Of a stretch of 64,000 bases of DNA, positions 25,282 to 34,468 are shown piece by piece (position 1 is the first letter of the stretch; every line of letters begins with the position of its first letter). The stretch covers positions 434,001 through 498,000 of the forward strand of contig NZ_JAEQMU010000002.1 in assembly GCF_017908035.1 (NCBI RefSeq), written 5' to 3'. Source of the stretch: Sphingobacterium tabacisoli. GTDB taxonomy: Bacteria; Bacteroidota; Bacteroidia; Sphingobacteriales; Sphingobacteriaceae. The position numbers and the translations under genes were made by a program. The notes below the pieces were generated by a model. It was not told where the DNA came from. It saw only the letters and a program-made list of their open reading frames with translations, and did no database searches.

Positions 25282-26314
25282 ACTAAAACAATTGAATGGC
25301 TATCCGTCGAAGACTTTATTGTTGGTCTCTGGTTTATTGCTGGGTAGTATGACTTCTTCGGCTCAGGAGGTGGAGAAATCTTCACGTGCCGGTACAGGTG
25401 TCTATGAAGCTGTAATCAGCAAAAAAGATGGACATATCTACGTTACAGGAGCTGGTTCTAGAACCGCACCAGGCGGAGCTATCTATAAAATAAATCCGAG
25501 CAGTCTTGCTATCGTAGATAGTATCAGTCTCAAAGATAATCCTCCATTTGGAATTGGCATTAATAATAAAACCCAGACAGCCTATACTACTAATACGCGA
25601 ACAAATTCGGTCAGTGCGGTCGATTTGAAGACTGGGAAAGTATTGGCAACGATAGTCAATGGAGCGGATAAATCACATACCCGAGAGGTATTGGTTGATG
25701 AGGTTAATAATCTGATCTATGTGTCTGATGTGGGGGACCCAAGCAGTATATGGGTTATAGATGGTAAGACCAATAAATACCTTCACTCTATAGAGAATCT
25801 TGGAAAGACAGCTACTGGTATGAGTTTCTTAAACGGTACAGATAAAATTTTCTTAACTGTCATCGGAGAGAATGCTATTTATGTAGTGGATACAAAAAGT
25901 AAACAAGTCGAAGCTAAGTTTGCTTCAGGCGGAGAAGGTCCAGTAAATATTACAACAGATGGCGAAAGGCTATTTGTTGCGAATCAGAAATCTGGTACTG
26001 TAACTGTTTTAGACGGACAGGGAACTCTACTACAGAGTATTCCGACAGGAGCGGGTGCTATTGGTATCGCTTATGATGCGGTTAAACAACGTATCTATTC
26101 TGCAAACCGTCAAACGGGAACTACAACAGTCATTGATGCGAAAACATTAGCTGTATTGGGTGATTTTGAAACGGGGTCTCACCCTAATCATGTGAAAGTG
26201 GATCCTGTATCGGGAGCAGCTTTCGTGATCAATAAAGCCAAGGGTGGTAAGCCTGTAGAAGGTCAGCCTATAGTGGTTGATACCAATGGAGATACTATTA
26301 CGAGGTTAAATTAA
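25268..26314 (+). CDS. YncE-family beta-propeller protein, secreted
   Basis: A protein of 348 residues with a signal peptide (cleavage near SSAQ, about residue 33) and about seven propeller blades of the YVTN/YncE type (IYVTGAGSRTAPGGAIYKIN, IYVSDVGDPSSIWVIDG, LFVANQKSGTVTVLDG, IYSANRQTGTTTVID). Family members are periplasmic and often iron-regulated; E. coli YncE is repressed by Fur and its function is unsettled. Placement in this siderophore operon agrees with iron control. Confidence 0.86.
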   Translation: MNVSKLKQLNGYPSKTLLLVSGLLLGSMTSSAQEVEKSSRAGTGVYEAVISKKDGHIYVTGAGSRTAPGGAIYKINPSSLAIVDSISLKDNPPFGIGINNKTQTAYTTNTRTNSVSAVDLKTGKVLATIVNGADKSHTREVLVDEVNNLIYVSDVGDPSSIWVIDGKTNKYLHSIENLGKTATGMSFLNGTDKIFLTVIGENAIYVVDTKSKQVEAKFASGGEGPVNITTDGERLFVANQKSGTVTVLDGQGTLLQSIPTGAGAIGIAYDAVKQRIYSANRQTGTTTVIDAKTLAVLGDFETGSHPNHVKVDPVSGAAFVINKAKGGKPVEGQPIVVDTNGDTITRLN

Positions 26315-26332
26315 TAATAGGTCTGCTATAAT

Positions 26333-26372
26333 GCCGCAGGAAGCTTTGATAGGTGTCAAAGTTCCCTGCGGC
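26333..26372 (+). terminator. Strong intra-operon hairpin (attenuator or partial terminator)
   Basis: GCCGCAGG pairs with CCTGCGGC, and an inner CTTTGA/TCAAAG pair extends the stem. The hairpin sits in the 112-base gap between yncE and the first permease and is followed by TTGTCTGTTTTA. It may lower expression of the ABC transporter relative to the upstream genes. Confidence 0.6.
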
Positions 26373-26426
26373 TTGTCTGTTTTATGTAGTGTGAGCTGTA
26401 GAATATAATGTACTATAGACATATAA

Positions 26427-27398
26427 TTGAAAGATTTGAGTTTTTTAAAGAATAGTTTTGTTGCCTGGGCCTGTGCGCTAATCATATTGCTTGTATTGAT
26501 ATGGTTTTCTCTTTTTACAGGGGTCAAGGATGTACGTTTTTGGGATTTGTTTGGAGACGGGGATAAATTGGTTTTTTTTGTGGTTAGCCGTATCCCGCGG
26601 ACCTTAGCGCTGATCCTTGTTGGCTCGGGTGTCAGCATTGCGGGATTTGTCCTACAGCAACTATCCCAGAATAGATTTGTTTCTCCCACGACTTCGGGAG
26701 CGTTGGAGGCTGCAAAGATGGGTATATTGACTGCCTTGATTTTTATACCTAACTCTTCGTTGTTTGTACGGATGTTATTTGCATTAGGATTCACCTTTTT
26801 GACCTCTTTTCTCTTTATATTTTTTGTACATAAAGTTAAATTGAGAAGTACTGTTTTTATTCCATTGATAGGGTTGATGTTTGGTAGTATTTTGAGCGCT
26901 GTATCAACCTTTTTTGCATACAAACACGGAATTGTCCAGAATACACAGGAATGGCTTTTAGGTGATTTTTCATCGGTTATGCAGGGGCAATATGAAGCTG
27001 TATTTTTAGTCTTACCGGCAGTAGCGATTATCTATTTGTATGCAGATAAGATAACTATTGCGGGGATGGGCGAGAGTTTTGCCAAGAGTCTAGGCCTATC
27101 GTATGAGGCGATCGTTTATCTGGGCTTATTTGTCGTATCCATGGTGGTTAGTTCGTCGGTCGTTACAGTTGGGGCAATTCCTTTTTTGGGGCTCATTGTT
27201 CCGAATGTGGTGAGTATGATTGTTGGGGATAATTTTCGGAGGACACTTCCCTTAATTGCGTATGTGGGTGCTGTTTTTTTATTGATTTGTGATTTAATGG
27301 GCAGGCTTATCGTTTATCCTTATGAGGTACCTATAGGGATGATTGTTGGTGTTATCGGCAGTGTTGTGTTCTTGGTTTTGATTTTAAAGCGGAAATAG
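26427..27398 (+). CDS. Iron-siderophore ABC transporter permease, first subunit (FecCD family)
   Basis: An inner-membrane protein of 323 residues with about nine helices. FecCD hallmarks are SRIPRTLALILVGSGVSIAGFVLQQLSQNRFVSPTTSG near the N-terminus and GAIPFLGLIVPNVVS near the C-terminus, the ATPase-contacting loop. The variant resembles the petrobactin/catechol-type permeases of Gram-positives (YclN/FatD group). The start is TTG, and its stop overlaps the next gene's GTG by one base. Confidence 0.92.
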   Translation: MKDLSFLKNSFVAWACALIILLVLIWFSLFTGVKDVRFWDLFGDGDKLVFFVVSRIPRTLALILVGSGVSIAGFVLQQLSQNRFVSPTTSGALEAAKMGILTALIFIPNSSLFVRMLFALGFTFLTSFLFIFFVHKVKLRSTVFIPLIGLMFGSILSAVSTFFAYKHGIVQNTQEWLLGDFSSVMQGQYEAVFLVLPAVAIIYLYADKITIAGMGESFAKSLGLSYEAIVYLGLFVVSMVVSSSVVTVGAIPFLGLIVPNVVSMIVGDNFRRTLPLIAYVGAVFLLICDLMGRLIVYPYEVPIGMIVGVIGSVVFLVLILKRK

Positions 27399-28351
27399 TG
27401 GGAGCAAAGTTTAAGTTTTTGATAATAGTGGCGTTGTTGCTCCTGGTCGGAGGATCTTTTATACTTTATGGTGTAGAGCTGACGAATAGTTATTCGATTG
27501 AAAAACGCTCTATTCGTTTGTTGAGCATGCTTGTGGTTGGCATTAGTGTGGCTTGTTCGTCGATTATTTTTCAGACTATTACCGCAAATAGAATTTTAAC
27601 CCCTTCAATTATGGGGTATGAAGCCGTTTTTATTCTTTTTCAGACATTGATCGTTTTTTTGTACGGTGACAAGGCGTTCAAAGTAATCAGCCAACAGGAG
27701 AACTTTTTTTATGCTATTCTTTTTATGTTAGGTTTTTCCCTGTTGCTGTATTTTCTGCTATTTGGTAAGAACCGGAGAAGCATGTATTATCTACTGCTTA
27801 CGGGAATGGTTCTGGGAACGTTGTTTATGACCTTAAGCCAGTTTTTGCATGTGCTGATCGACCCAAACGAATTTTCTATTGTACAGAACTTTATGTTTGT
27901 GTCATTTGCTAAGATGAATACCAAACTCTTAAGTGTAGCAGGGATAACGATGCTTGTGGCTTTGATCTATACCGGATGGAATGCAAGATACCTTGATGTA
28001 ATGGCATTGGGACGGGATCAGGCAATAAGTTTGGGGGTAGACTATGATAAGATGGTTAGGCGTTTTCTATTTGTCATTTCTCTTTTGGTATCTGTTTCTA
28101 CAGCTTTGGTCGGTCCGATTACGTTTTTAGGGATTTTGGTTACCAATTTGACTTATGAGTTATTCAGGACACGTAAACATCGTTGCATGTTGGTGATATC
28201 TAGTTTGGTGGCTTGTCTTACACTGATTCTTGGTCAATTTTTAGTAGAGCATGTTCTACAGTTTTCTACGACAGTCAGTATTATTATAAATTTTATGGGT
28301 GGGGTATATTTTATGTATTTATTATGGATAACACGGAAAAGAATAAGTTAG
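27398..28351 (+). CDS. Iron-siderophore ABC transporter permease, second subunit (FecCD family)
   Basis: A protein of 317 residues, again with about nine helices. It has IIFQTITANRILTPSIMGYEAV and GPITFLGILVTNL, matching the second permease of YclO/FatC-type systems. It would heterodimerise with the first subunit. GTG start overlaps the preceding stop by one base, and the ATPase gene begins inside its last 28 bases, so translation is probably coupled. Confidence 0.92.
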   Translation: MGAKFKFLIIVALLLLVGGSFILYGVELTNSYSIEKRSIRLLSMLVVGISVACSSIIFQTITANRILTPSIMGYEAVFILFQTLIVFLYGDKAFKVISQQENFFYAILFMLGFSLLLYFLLFGKNRRSMYYLLLTGMVLGTLFMTLSQFLHVLIDPNEFSIVQNFMFVSFAKMNTKLLSVAGITMLVALIYTGWNARYLDVMALGRDQAISLGVDYDKMVRRFLFVISLLVSVSTALVGPITFLGILVTNLTYELFRTRKHRCMLVISSLVACLTLILGQFLVEHVLQFSTTVSIIINFMGGVYFMYLLWITRKRIS

Positions 28352-29106
28352 AGTTTGAAACAATAGCTAAATATTATGGCAAAAAAGAGGTGTTGAAAGA
28401 TGTCTCGGGGAGTATTGCCAATAGGAAAATTACTTCGTTAATTGGACCCAACGGAGCGGGTAAAAGTACATTGTTGTCTATTATCAGTCGATTGATAAAG
28501 CAGGATGGTGGGACGGTTAGTTTTCTGGACAAGGAATTGTCCACTTATAAAGGAACAGACCTTGCGAAGAAACTTTCTATACTAAAGCAGTCCAATCATC
28601 TGGACTTGAAATTGACCGTGCGAGATCTGGTGTCTTTTGGTCGATTCCCTTATAGTAAGGGGAAATTAAGTGCTTTTGATGAGCAAAAAATCGATGAAGC
28701 CATTGCGTTTTCTGATTTAATGAATTTGCAGAATACGTATATCGATGAATTGAGCGGAGGACAGCGACAACGTGCTTTCATTTCGATGATTATTGCTCAA
28801 GATACCGATTTTATATTGTTGGATGAGCCTCTTAATAATCTAGATATGAAACACGCAGTACATGTTATGAAGACATTGCGTCGTTTGGTGGATGAACTGG
28901 GGAAGACGGTGGTCATTGTGATTCATGAGATCAACTTTGCGGCTCAGTATTCGGATCGGATTGTGGCGCTGAAAGATGGGAATATCTGTTATGATGATGA
29001 AACGGCCAAAGTTATCGATCCAGTAGTCCTCAAAGATATATTTGATATAGAGTTTGATATTATTGAGAGAAATGATAAAAAGATTTGTAATTATTTTAAT
29101 CTATGA
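28324..29106 (+). CDS. Iron-siderophore ABC transporter ATP-binding protein
   Basis: A 260-residue ATPase from the ATG at 28324; the longer open frame from 28213 would only re-read the permease gene. Walker A is GPNGAGKST, the signature LSGGQRQR, Walker B FILLDEPLNNLD and the switch histidine is in VIVIHEIN. It energises import through the two permeases. Its stop overlaps the binding-protein ATG as ATGA. Confidence 0.94.
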   Translation: MDNTEKNKLEFETIAKYYGKKEVLKDVSGSIANRKITSLIGPNGAGKSTLLSIISRLIKQDGGTVSFLDKELSTYKGTDLAKKLSILKQSNHLDLKLTVRDLVSFGRFPYSKGKLSAFDEQKIDEAIAFSDLMNLQNTYIDELSGGQRQRAFISMIIAQDTDFILLDEPLNNLDMKHAVHVMKTLRRLVDELGKTVVIVIHEINFAAQYSDRIVALKDGNICYDDETAKVIDPVVLKDIFDIEFDIIERNDKKICNYFNL

Positions 29107-30068
29107 AGATGAGTATACGTATGATGGTAGGAAACCTAGGTAAGATAACAATGTGTGGTTTGTTGTTTTTAAGTGCGATTGCCTGTCAATCCAATTCAAG
29201 CAACGAGAAATCGGAGGGGGGGGCAGATAGCTTAATCACAGTACATCATAAATATGGCGATATCGCAGTAGCTGTGAAGCCAGAACGGGTCGTGGTATTG
29301 GATATCGGTGCATTGGAAACGATGAAAGAGTTGGGCTTGGTTCCAACAGGAGTCCCGAAGAAATTTTTGCCGGATTACCTTTCAGATTATCGTGATAATC
29401 CATCTATCACTGATGTAGGGTCCGTTATTGAACCGAATTTTGAGGCCATCTCCGCATTGAAACCAAATTTGATTTTTATATCGACAAGACAGGAACGTTT
29501 TTATGAAGAGTTGAGCGAAATAGCCCCGACGGTCTTTGTCGGAACAGATAATAAAAATTACCTATCCTCTTTTGAGGCGAATGTTCAGATGATTGCTTCT
29601 ATTTTTTCAGAAGCGGCATTAGCAACTATTAAGCTTGACTCCTTGAAACATAGGATCGAGACCGCTCAGGCAAAATTTAAAGATGATCCGAATAAAGCGT
29701 TGTTCTTGATTTATAACAACGGTAAATTCAGCGCATTCGGTAAAGGTTCTCGATTTGGTTTTATCCACGATGTATTGGGGATAAAGCCTGTCTTGGATCT
29801 AGAAGATGAATCGGTACATGGTCAGCGTGTTTCTAATGAGCTTATTGCTGAGGCTAATCCGGACTATCTATTTATTGTAGACCGAAATGCCGCTGTACTG
29901 GGGAAGACAGCTAGTCGGGAAGAGGTGGAAAATAAGCTGATTAAAATGACTAATGCCTATAAGAATAAGAAGATGTTCTACCTGGACCCTAATGTTTGGT
30001 TTATTTCAGGTGGAGGCTTAACCTCTATCAATTTGATGGTAGATGATATTGTTCAATTAATTCAATAA
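29103..30068 (+). CDS. Siderophore-binding lipoprotein of the ABC transporter
   Basis: A protein of 321 residues with lipobox LSAIAC (about residue 28). The mature part is a class-III periplasmic binding protein (PERVVVLDIGALETMKELGL, then EAISALKPNLIFIS, and the C-terminal FISGGGLTSINLMVDDI) like YclQ/FatB. It delivers ferric siderophore to the permeases. Bacteroidota usually tether such proteins by lipid, which fits. Confidence 0.93.
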   Translation: MKMSIRMMVGNLGKITMCGLLFLSAIACQSNSSNEKSEGGADSLITVHHKYGDIAVAVKPERVVVLDIGALETMKELGLVPTGVPKKFLPDYLSDYRDNPSITDVGSVIEPNFEAISALKPNLIFISTRQERFYEELSEIAPTVFVGTDNKNYLSSFEANVQMIASIFSEAALATIKLDSLKHRIETAQAKFKDDPNKALFLIYNNGKFSAFGKGSRFGFIHDVLGIKPVLDLEDESVHGQRVSNELIAEANPDYLFIVDRNAAVLGKTASREEVENKLIKMTNAYKNKKMFYLDPNVWFISGGGLTSINLMVDDIVQLIQ

Positions 30069-30072
30069 TAGT

Positions 30073-30885
30073 ATGGAAAAGACAGTTATCGCAAGACATA
30101 TATTTAAGGTAACAGCTAAAGAGTACATTACGCCACATTATATCCGCGTGCGGTTAAAAGCGGATGAGGATACTGATTTTGGGAAATGTACCTTAGGAGC
30201 GAATAATAAGATTTTTATTCCACCAACTGGAACGAAGGAAGTTCAATTTGCTACATTCGATAGTGAACGGGGAGAATGGGTAATGCCCGATGAAAATCTA
30301 ACACCACTGGTACGTACATATACACATCGTGCATTTGATACGGACACTAACGAGGTGACCATTGATTTTGTCAATCATGGAGACAATGGGCCAGCTTCGG
30401 CTTGGGCGAGAAATGCCGTAAAATCTGATCAGTTGGGAATAGCAATGAAAGTGAGAGAGACCAAGCATTATACGGAAGCGGATTGGTATTTCCTAATTGG
30501 AGATGCAACTGCAATACCCGTTATCTGTTGTATTTTGGAAAGCCTCCCTGCCGATGCTAAAGGGTATTGTATAGTGGAGGTTCCTAGTGAAGCAGATATT
30601 CACCCAGAAGTAAAGCATAAAGGGTTTGAGGTGGAGTGGCTGATTAATGCTCATCCTGAGCAAGGTAGTGCAATTGCAGAACGGGCGAAAGCGGTAGTTT
30701 TGCCTACTGAAGGTTCTAGATTTGCTTATGTCGCTTGCGAATACAGCTCTGTACGTTCATTGCGTTCTTATTTTAAAGAAGACCTGGGATGGAGTAATCG
30801 CGATTATTACGCATTCTCCTATTGGAAAGCTGGTGTGGCAGAAGACAAGTCTGCCGCTGACCGACAGGAAGAAAAAACGAAGTAA
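30073..30885 (+). CDS. Siderophore-interacting protein (SIP), FAD-dependent ferric-siderophore reductase type
   Basis: A protein of 270 residues of the ViuB/SIP family. The FAD-binding motif RTYTHR is at about 81-86, followed by VTIDFVNHGDNGPASAWA, typical of this family. A siderophore-reductase C-terminal domain has GDATAIPVICCILESLP and AYVACEYSSVRSLRSYF. It would reduce Fe3+ in the cytoplasm to release it. It completes the operon, 4 bases after the binding protein. Confidence 0.93.
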   Translation: MEKTVIARHIFKVTAKEYITPHYIRVRLKADEDTDFGKCTLGANNKIFIPPTGTKEVQFATFDSERGEWVMPDENLTPLVRTYTHRAFDTDTNEVTIDFVNHGDNGPASAWARNAVKSDQLGIAMKVRETKHYTEADWYFLIGDATAIPVICCILESLPADAKGYCIVEVPSEADIHPEVKHKGFEVEWLINAHPEQGSAIAERAKAVVLPTEGSRFAYVACEYSSVRSLRSYFKEDLGWSNRDYYAFSYWKAGVAEDKSAADRQEEKTK

Positions 30886-30890
30886 TGTTA

Positions 30891-30930
30891 CATAGCCCTC
30901 TAACTTTTTAATAGAATGTGGAGGGCTATG
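30891..30930 (+). terminator. Terminator after the siderophore operon
   Basis: CATAGCCCTC pairs with GAGGGCTATG over 10 bp (12-13 with flanking bases) around a 20-base loop, just after the SIP stop codon. Confidence 0.65.
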
Positions 30931-30985
30931 TTAACTTGTGTGTATTTAATGGTTTTTTTACACAGTTTTAACAAAAAAGCTTCCT

Positions 30986-31014
30986 CTTAACACGTACTTA
31001 ATATTGGGTTAAAC
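30986..31014 (+). promoter_or_regulatory. Pho box: 11-bp-spaced direct repeats before pstS
   Basis: CTTAACA (30986), CTTAATA (30997) and GTTAAAC (31008) repeat with an exact 11-base period. This spacing and TTAACA core are the known pattern of PhoB/PhoP-family operators (B. subtilis PhoP: TTAACA at 11-bp intervals). They lie 34-62 bases upstream of pstS, so phosphate-starvation control is likely. Confidence 0.68.
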
Positions 31015-31047
31015 TTCTCTTTATATTAAAGTGTCACTTTTGTGGTA

Positions 31048-31905
31048 ATGAAGAGAATCAGACCTATTGGTTTAACCTATTTGGGACTCGTGGTACTGAC
31101 TGTTGTTTACAGTTGTACGTCCAAAGATCATTCCATAAAGATGAAAGGCTCGGATACCGAGGTTAACCTAGCTGTTAATCTAGCCGAGAAATTCACCGCG
31201 ATTGATCCTAGTTTTAGTATTGCCATATCAGGCGGTGGATCCGGTTTAGGGATTACATCGTTATTGAATGGGCAGGCTGATATTGCCAATTCCTCACGGC
31301 CTCTTTCTGGAGAGGAAATCGAACAGTTTAAAAAGAAGGATATTGCACTGAAAACCGTCGTTTTCGCTGAAGATGCTACGGCCTTTATCGTCCACAAGGA
31401 TTTACCTTTGGAAGAATTGGATCTAGAAACTCTTGCTAAAATTCTAGATGGTACCATTAAGAACTGGAATGAATTGACACCTGTGAATCTTCCTATTAAT
31501 ATCTATGGGCGTCAAAGCAGTTCGGGGACTTATTCTTTTGTGAAGAAGAAACTGAAGATTGAGTTTTCGGCGGCTGCAAAGGAAATGACTGGTAATGCAC
31601 AGATTATTGAAGGGGTAAAGGTAGATAAATCTGGTGTTGGTTACATTGGAGCAGGATATGTAGGGGATGAGCCAGAAACGAAGCAAGGTATTCGATTAAT
31701 TAAGATAAAGGAAACTCCTACAGCTGTTGCTTATTCTCCCAACGATATCGAAGCAATCAATAACAGTCTGTACTTTTTTCAACGTCCGTTATACCAGTTT
31801 GTTGTCGCTAGCTCCTGGGAAAAGGTTCGGCCTTTTATCGAATTTGAGCAAAGTGATAAAGGTAAAGAGATCATAAAGGACCATGGTTATTATATTAAGG
31901 ATTAG
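31048..31905 (+). CDS. pstS: Phosphate ABC transporter substrate-binding lipoprotein
   Basis: A protein of 285 residues from the ATG at 31048 (a GTG at 31042 is possible). Lipobox VVYSC. PstS features are MKGSDTEVNLAVNLAE, GGGSGLGITSLLNGQADIANSSRPL (phosphate-contacting loop) and YGRQSSSGTYSFV, the second ligand loop. It captures phosphate for PstCA. It is the first gene of the pstSCAB operon and follows the Pho box. Confidence 0.95.
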   Translation: MKRIRPIGLTYLGLVVLTVVYSCTSKDHSIKMKGSDTEVNLAVNLAEKFTAIDPSFSIAISGGGSGLGITSLLNGQADIANSSRPLSGEEIEQFKKKDIALKTVVFAEDATAFIVHKDLPLEELDLETLAKILDGTIKNWNELTPVNLPINIYGRQSSSGTYSFVKKKLKIEFSAAAKEMTGNAQIIEGVKVDKSGVGYIGAGYVGDEPETKQGIRLIKIKETPTAVAYSPNDIEAINNSLYFFQRPLYQFVVASSWEKVRPFIEFEQSDKGKEIIKDHGYYIKD

Positions 31906-31941
31906 TAGAGATATCTCCATAAAGAAATAATTCAGACACAG

Positions 31942-32832
31942 ATGAAGTTTAAAACGCGATTGTCTTTGGATGTAGCATTCAAATATATTTTTAAAATCAC
32001 AGGACTCCTTGTGTTGGCGGCATTGGGAGGAATATTAGCCATGTTGGTGTACAATTCATTCTCTTTCTTTTTGGATGTGAAGCCACTGGATTTTATTACA
32101 GGGTTGGAATGGAACCCGACAGGAAAGACTCCAAAGTATGGTATGCTACCGCTTATTCTCAGTACTACATTGGTCACCTTTGGGGCGATGGTAATCGCTA
32201 TACCATTGGGGATCGGTACTGCAGCATTTATAGCAGAATATGCTAGTCCTAAATTGAAGAATATCCTGAAACCAGTGATTGAAATGTTGGCTGCGGTTCC
32301 CTCTGTAGTAATTGGTTTCCTAGGAATTGTATTGGTCGGTCCCGGGTTGGCAAATGTTGCGAATTTGCCGAATGGCTTGAACGCACTCAATGGAGCTATC
32401 TTGCTTGCAGTAATGGCTTTGCCAACTATTATTACGGTTGCGGAAGATGCTATTCATGCTGTCCCTAAGACGTATAAGGAGGCTAGTTATGGTGTCGGAG
32501 CTACTAAATGGCAGACCTTATGCCGAGTTGTTATTCCTGCGGCAGCACCGGGTATTATCGCGGCAGTAATGCTAGGAGTAGGGCGTGCTATAGGCGAGAC
32601 AATGACGGTGTTGATGGCTACGGGAAATGCTTCGTTACTACCTGAGGGAATGTTTGATTCAGTAAAGACGATGACAGCTACGATCGCTATTGAGATGGGG
32701 GAAGTACCTTATCAGACCACCCATTATTTTGCACTTTACGCCATTGCTACGGTATTGTTCTTCATGACACTGATAGCGAATTTGGTGGGCGAATTTTTTA
32801 TTAACCGTTTTAGAAAGTATCATGCAGCGTAG
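31942..32832 (+). CDS. pstC: Phosphate ABC transporter permease PstC
   Basis: An inner-membrane permease of 296 residues with about six helices. PstC-type motifs are AAVPSVVIGFLGIVL (about 112-126) and the EAA loop KEASYGVGATKWQTLCRVVIP, followed by GRAIGETMTVLMATGN. It overlaps pstA by 11 bases. Confidence 0.96.
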   Translation: MKFKTRLSLDVAFKYIFKITGLLVLAALGGILAMLVYNSFSFFLDVKPLDFITGLEWNPTGKTPKYGMLPLILSTTLVTFGAMVIAIPLGIGTAAFIAEYASPKLKNILKPVIEMLAAVPSVVIGFLGIVLVGPGLANVANLPNGLNALNGAILLAVMALPTIITVAEDAIHAVPKTYKEASYGVGATKWQTLCRVVIPAAAPGIIAAVMLGVGRAIGETMTVLMATGNASLLPEGMFDSVKTMTATIAIEMGEVPYQTTHYFALYAIATVLFFMTLIANLVGEFFINRFRKYHAA

Positions 32833-33679
32833 GAAGTTTAATTTTACATCAATCATCGAGTGGGGTACGCTGTTGCTCAGTACGGGATTAGTATGTTTCT
32901 TTTTGGTTATTATTCTTTGGGAGATTGTATCTAAAGGTGCGGGATCCTTATCTTGGGAGTTTATAGCGGAGGTGCCGCGTGAAGGAATGACTAAAGGTGG
33001 TATCTTAACCCCTATAATTGGTACGGTATTGTTGACGTTGCTTACCGCTTTGTTTTCTATTCCTTTTGGTGTGTGCTGTGCTATCTACTTGAATGAATAT
33101 GCAGAGGATAACTGGTTGACGCGTATTATACGTGCTGCCATACGTAATTTGTCGGGAGTTCCTTCTATTATATACGGTTTGTTTGGATTAGCTTTATTTG
33201 TACAGGCATTACAGTTTGGTACTTCTATGCTATCGGCAGGCTTGACCTTAGGGCTACTTTCCTTACCTTATATTATTACGACTACGGAGGAGGCTTTGAT
33301 GCGTATTCCGGCTAGTACGCGCGAAGCAGCTCTTGCTGTAGGAGCTACTAAGTTTGAAACTATAAAAGATGTGGTATTGCCATCGGCTATGTCCGGTATT
33401 TTGACCGGTGTTGTTCTTACATTGTCCAGGGCGGCGGGAGAAACAGCACCTATTCTATTTACGGGAGCGGCGTTCTATATCAACGGAGTAGGAGGTGCTA
33501 TTGATAATGAGTTCATGGCTTTGCCTTATCACCTTTATATGCTTTCTACGCAACATCAGTCCATTGAAGAGGTACGTCCTATCGCTTACGGTACGGCTCT
33601 AGTATTAATTATTGTTGTCTTCTTGCTGAATCTGACAGCTTTCTATATACGTTACAAATACAGGAAAAATGAAAACTAA
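32822..33679 (+). CDS. pstA: Phosphate ABC transporter permease PstA
   Basis: A protein of 285 residues partnering PstC. Motifs include LSGVPSIIYGLFGLALFV, the EAA loop REAALAVGATKFETIKDVVLP, and SRAAGETAPILFTGAAF. It overlaps both neighbours by 11 bases, showing translational coupling. Confidence 0.96.
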   Translation: MQRRKFNFTSIIEWGTLLLSTGLVCFFLVIILWEIVSKGAGSLSWEFIAEVPREGMTKGGILTPIIGTVLLTLLTALFSIPFGVCCAIYLNEYAEDNWLTRIIRAAIRNLSGVPSIIYGLFGLALFVQALQFGTSMLSAGLTLGLLSLPYIITTTEEALMRIPASTREAALAVGATKFETIKDVVLPSAMSGILTGVVLTLSRAAGETAPILFTGAAFYINGVGGAIDNEFMALPYHLYMLSTQHQSIEEVRPIAYGTALVLIIVVFLLNLTAFYIRYKYRKNEN

Positions 33680-34415
33680 ATTATCTGCAGAAAATCTAGA
33701 GATAAGTTTCGGAACAAAAGAGGTGTTGAAAAAGATTAACGTTTCTTTTAACGAGCATGAAATCACAGCATTAATAGGTCCATCCGGCTGCGGTAAGAGT
33801 ACTTTATTGCGTAGTTTTAACCGTATGCACGATCTTTCTCCTGATGCCAAAATTACGGGATCACTTAAATTGGAAAATTTAGACCTCTATGATCGCGCTA
33901 TTCCTGTTACAGAGATAAGAAAACGGATAGGTATGGTTTTCCAGAAAGCGAACCCGTTTCCCAAGAGTATATATGAAAATATCGCTTATGGATTGAAGAT
34001 TAATAACTTGCCTCATGGTAAGGATGTGATTGAAAAAGCACTGAGGGAAGCCTTTTTATGGGATGAGGTGAAGAATGATCTGAAGATGCCTGCTACACGT
34101 CTTTCAGGTGGACAGCAACAACGCTTGTGTATTGCTAGGGCTGTAGCTTTGCGTCCGGAGGTTATCTTAATGGACGAACCCTGCTCTGCGCTGGACCCTG
34201 TGAGTACATTGAAGATTGAAGAGCTGATTTCTCATCTGAAGGAAAAATATACTATCGTGATCGTAACACATAATATGCAACAGGCTCAACGGATTGCTGA
34301 TAAGACCGTCTTTATGTATCTAGGGGAAGTGAAAGAAGAAGGGGAGACCAGTCAGATATTTAATGCACCTAAGAACGAGATGACATTGAATTATATCAAT
34401 GGTAACTTTGGTTAA
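33669..34415 (+). CDS. pstB: Phosphate ABC transporter ATP-binding protein PstB
   Basis: An ATPase of 248 residues: Walker A GPSGCGKST, the PstB-specific KRIGMVFQKANPFPKSIYENIAYG, signature LSGGQQQR, Walker B VILMDEPCSALDP and switch VTHNMQQA. No phoU follows; a terminator comes 10 bases after the stop. PhoU and the PhoR-type kinase must be elsewhere if present. Confidence 0.97.
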   Translation: MKTKLSAENLEISFGTKEVLKKINVSFNEHEITALIGPSGCGKSTLLRSFNRMHDLSPDAKITGSLKLENLDLYDRAIPVTEIRKRIGMVFQKANPFPKSIYENIAYGLKINNLPHGKDVIEKALREAFLWDEVKNDLKMPATRLSGGQQQRLCIARAVALRPEVILMDEPCSALDPVSTLKIEELISHLKEKYTIVIVTHNMQQAQRIADKTVFMYLGEVKEEGETSQIFNAPKNEMTLNYINGNFG

Positions 34416-34424
34416 ATTGTTTGT

Positions 34425-34465
34425 TTTAATTCTGTTGCTTCCGTATGAAAAGCAACAGAATTAAA
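34425..34465. terminator. Bidirectional terminator between pstB and uxaA
   Basis: A 16-bp inverted repeat (TTTAATTCTGTTGCTT and its complement) around CCGTATGAA, with A/T-rich ends on both sides, between convergent genes. Confidence 0.85.
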
Positions 34466-34468
34466 GTA

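Noticed and set aside
26306..26923. 205-codon minus-strand frame opposite the first permease
   Set aside because: Low-complexity Asn/Lys/Thr-rich product antisense to a well-conserved FecCD gene.
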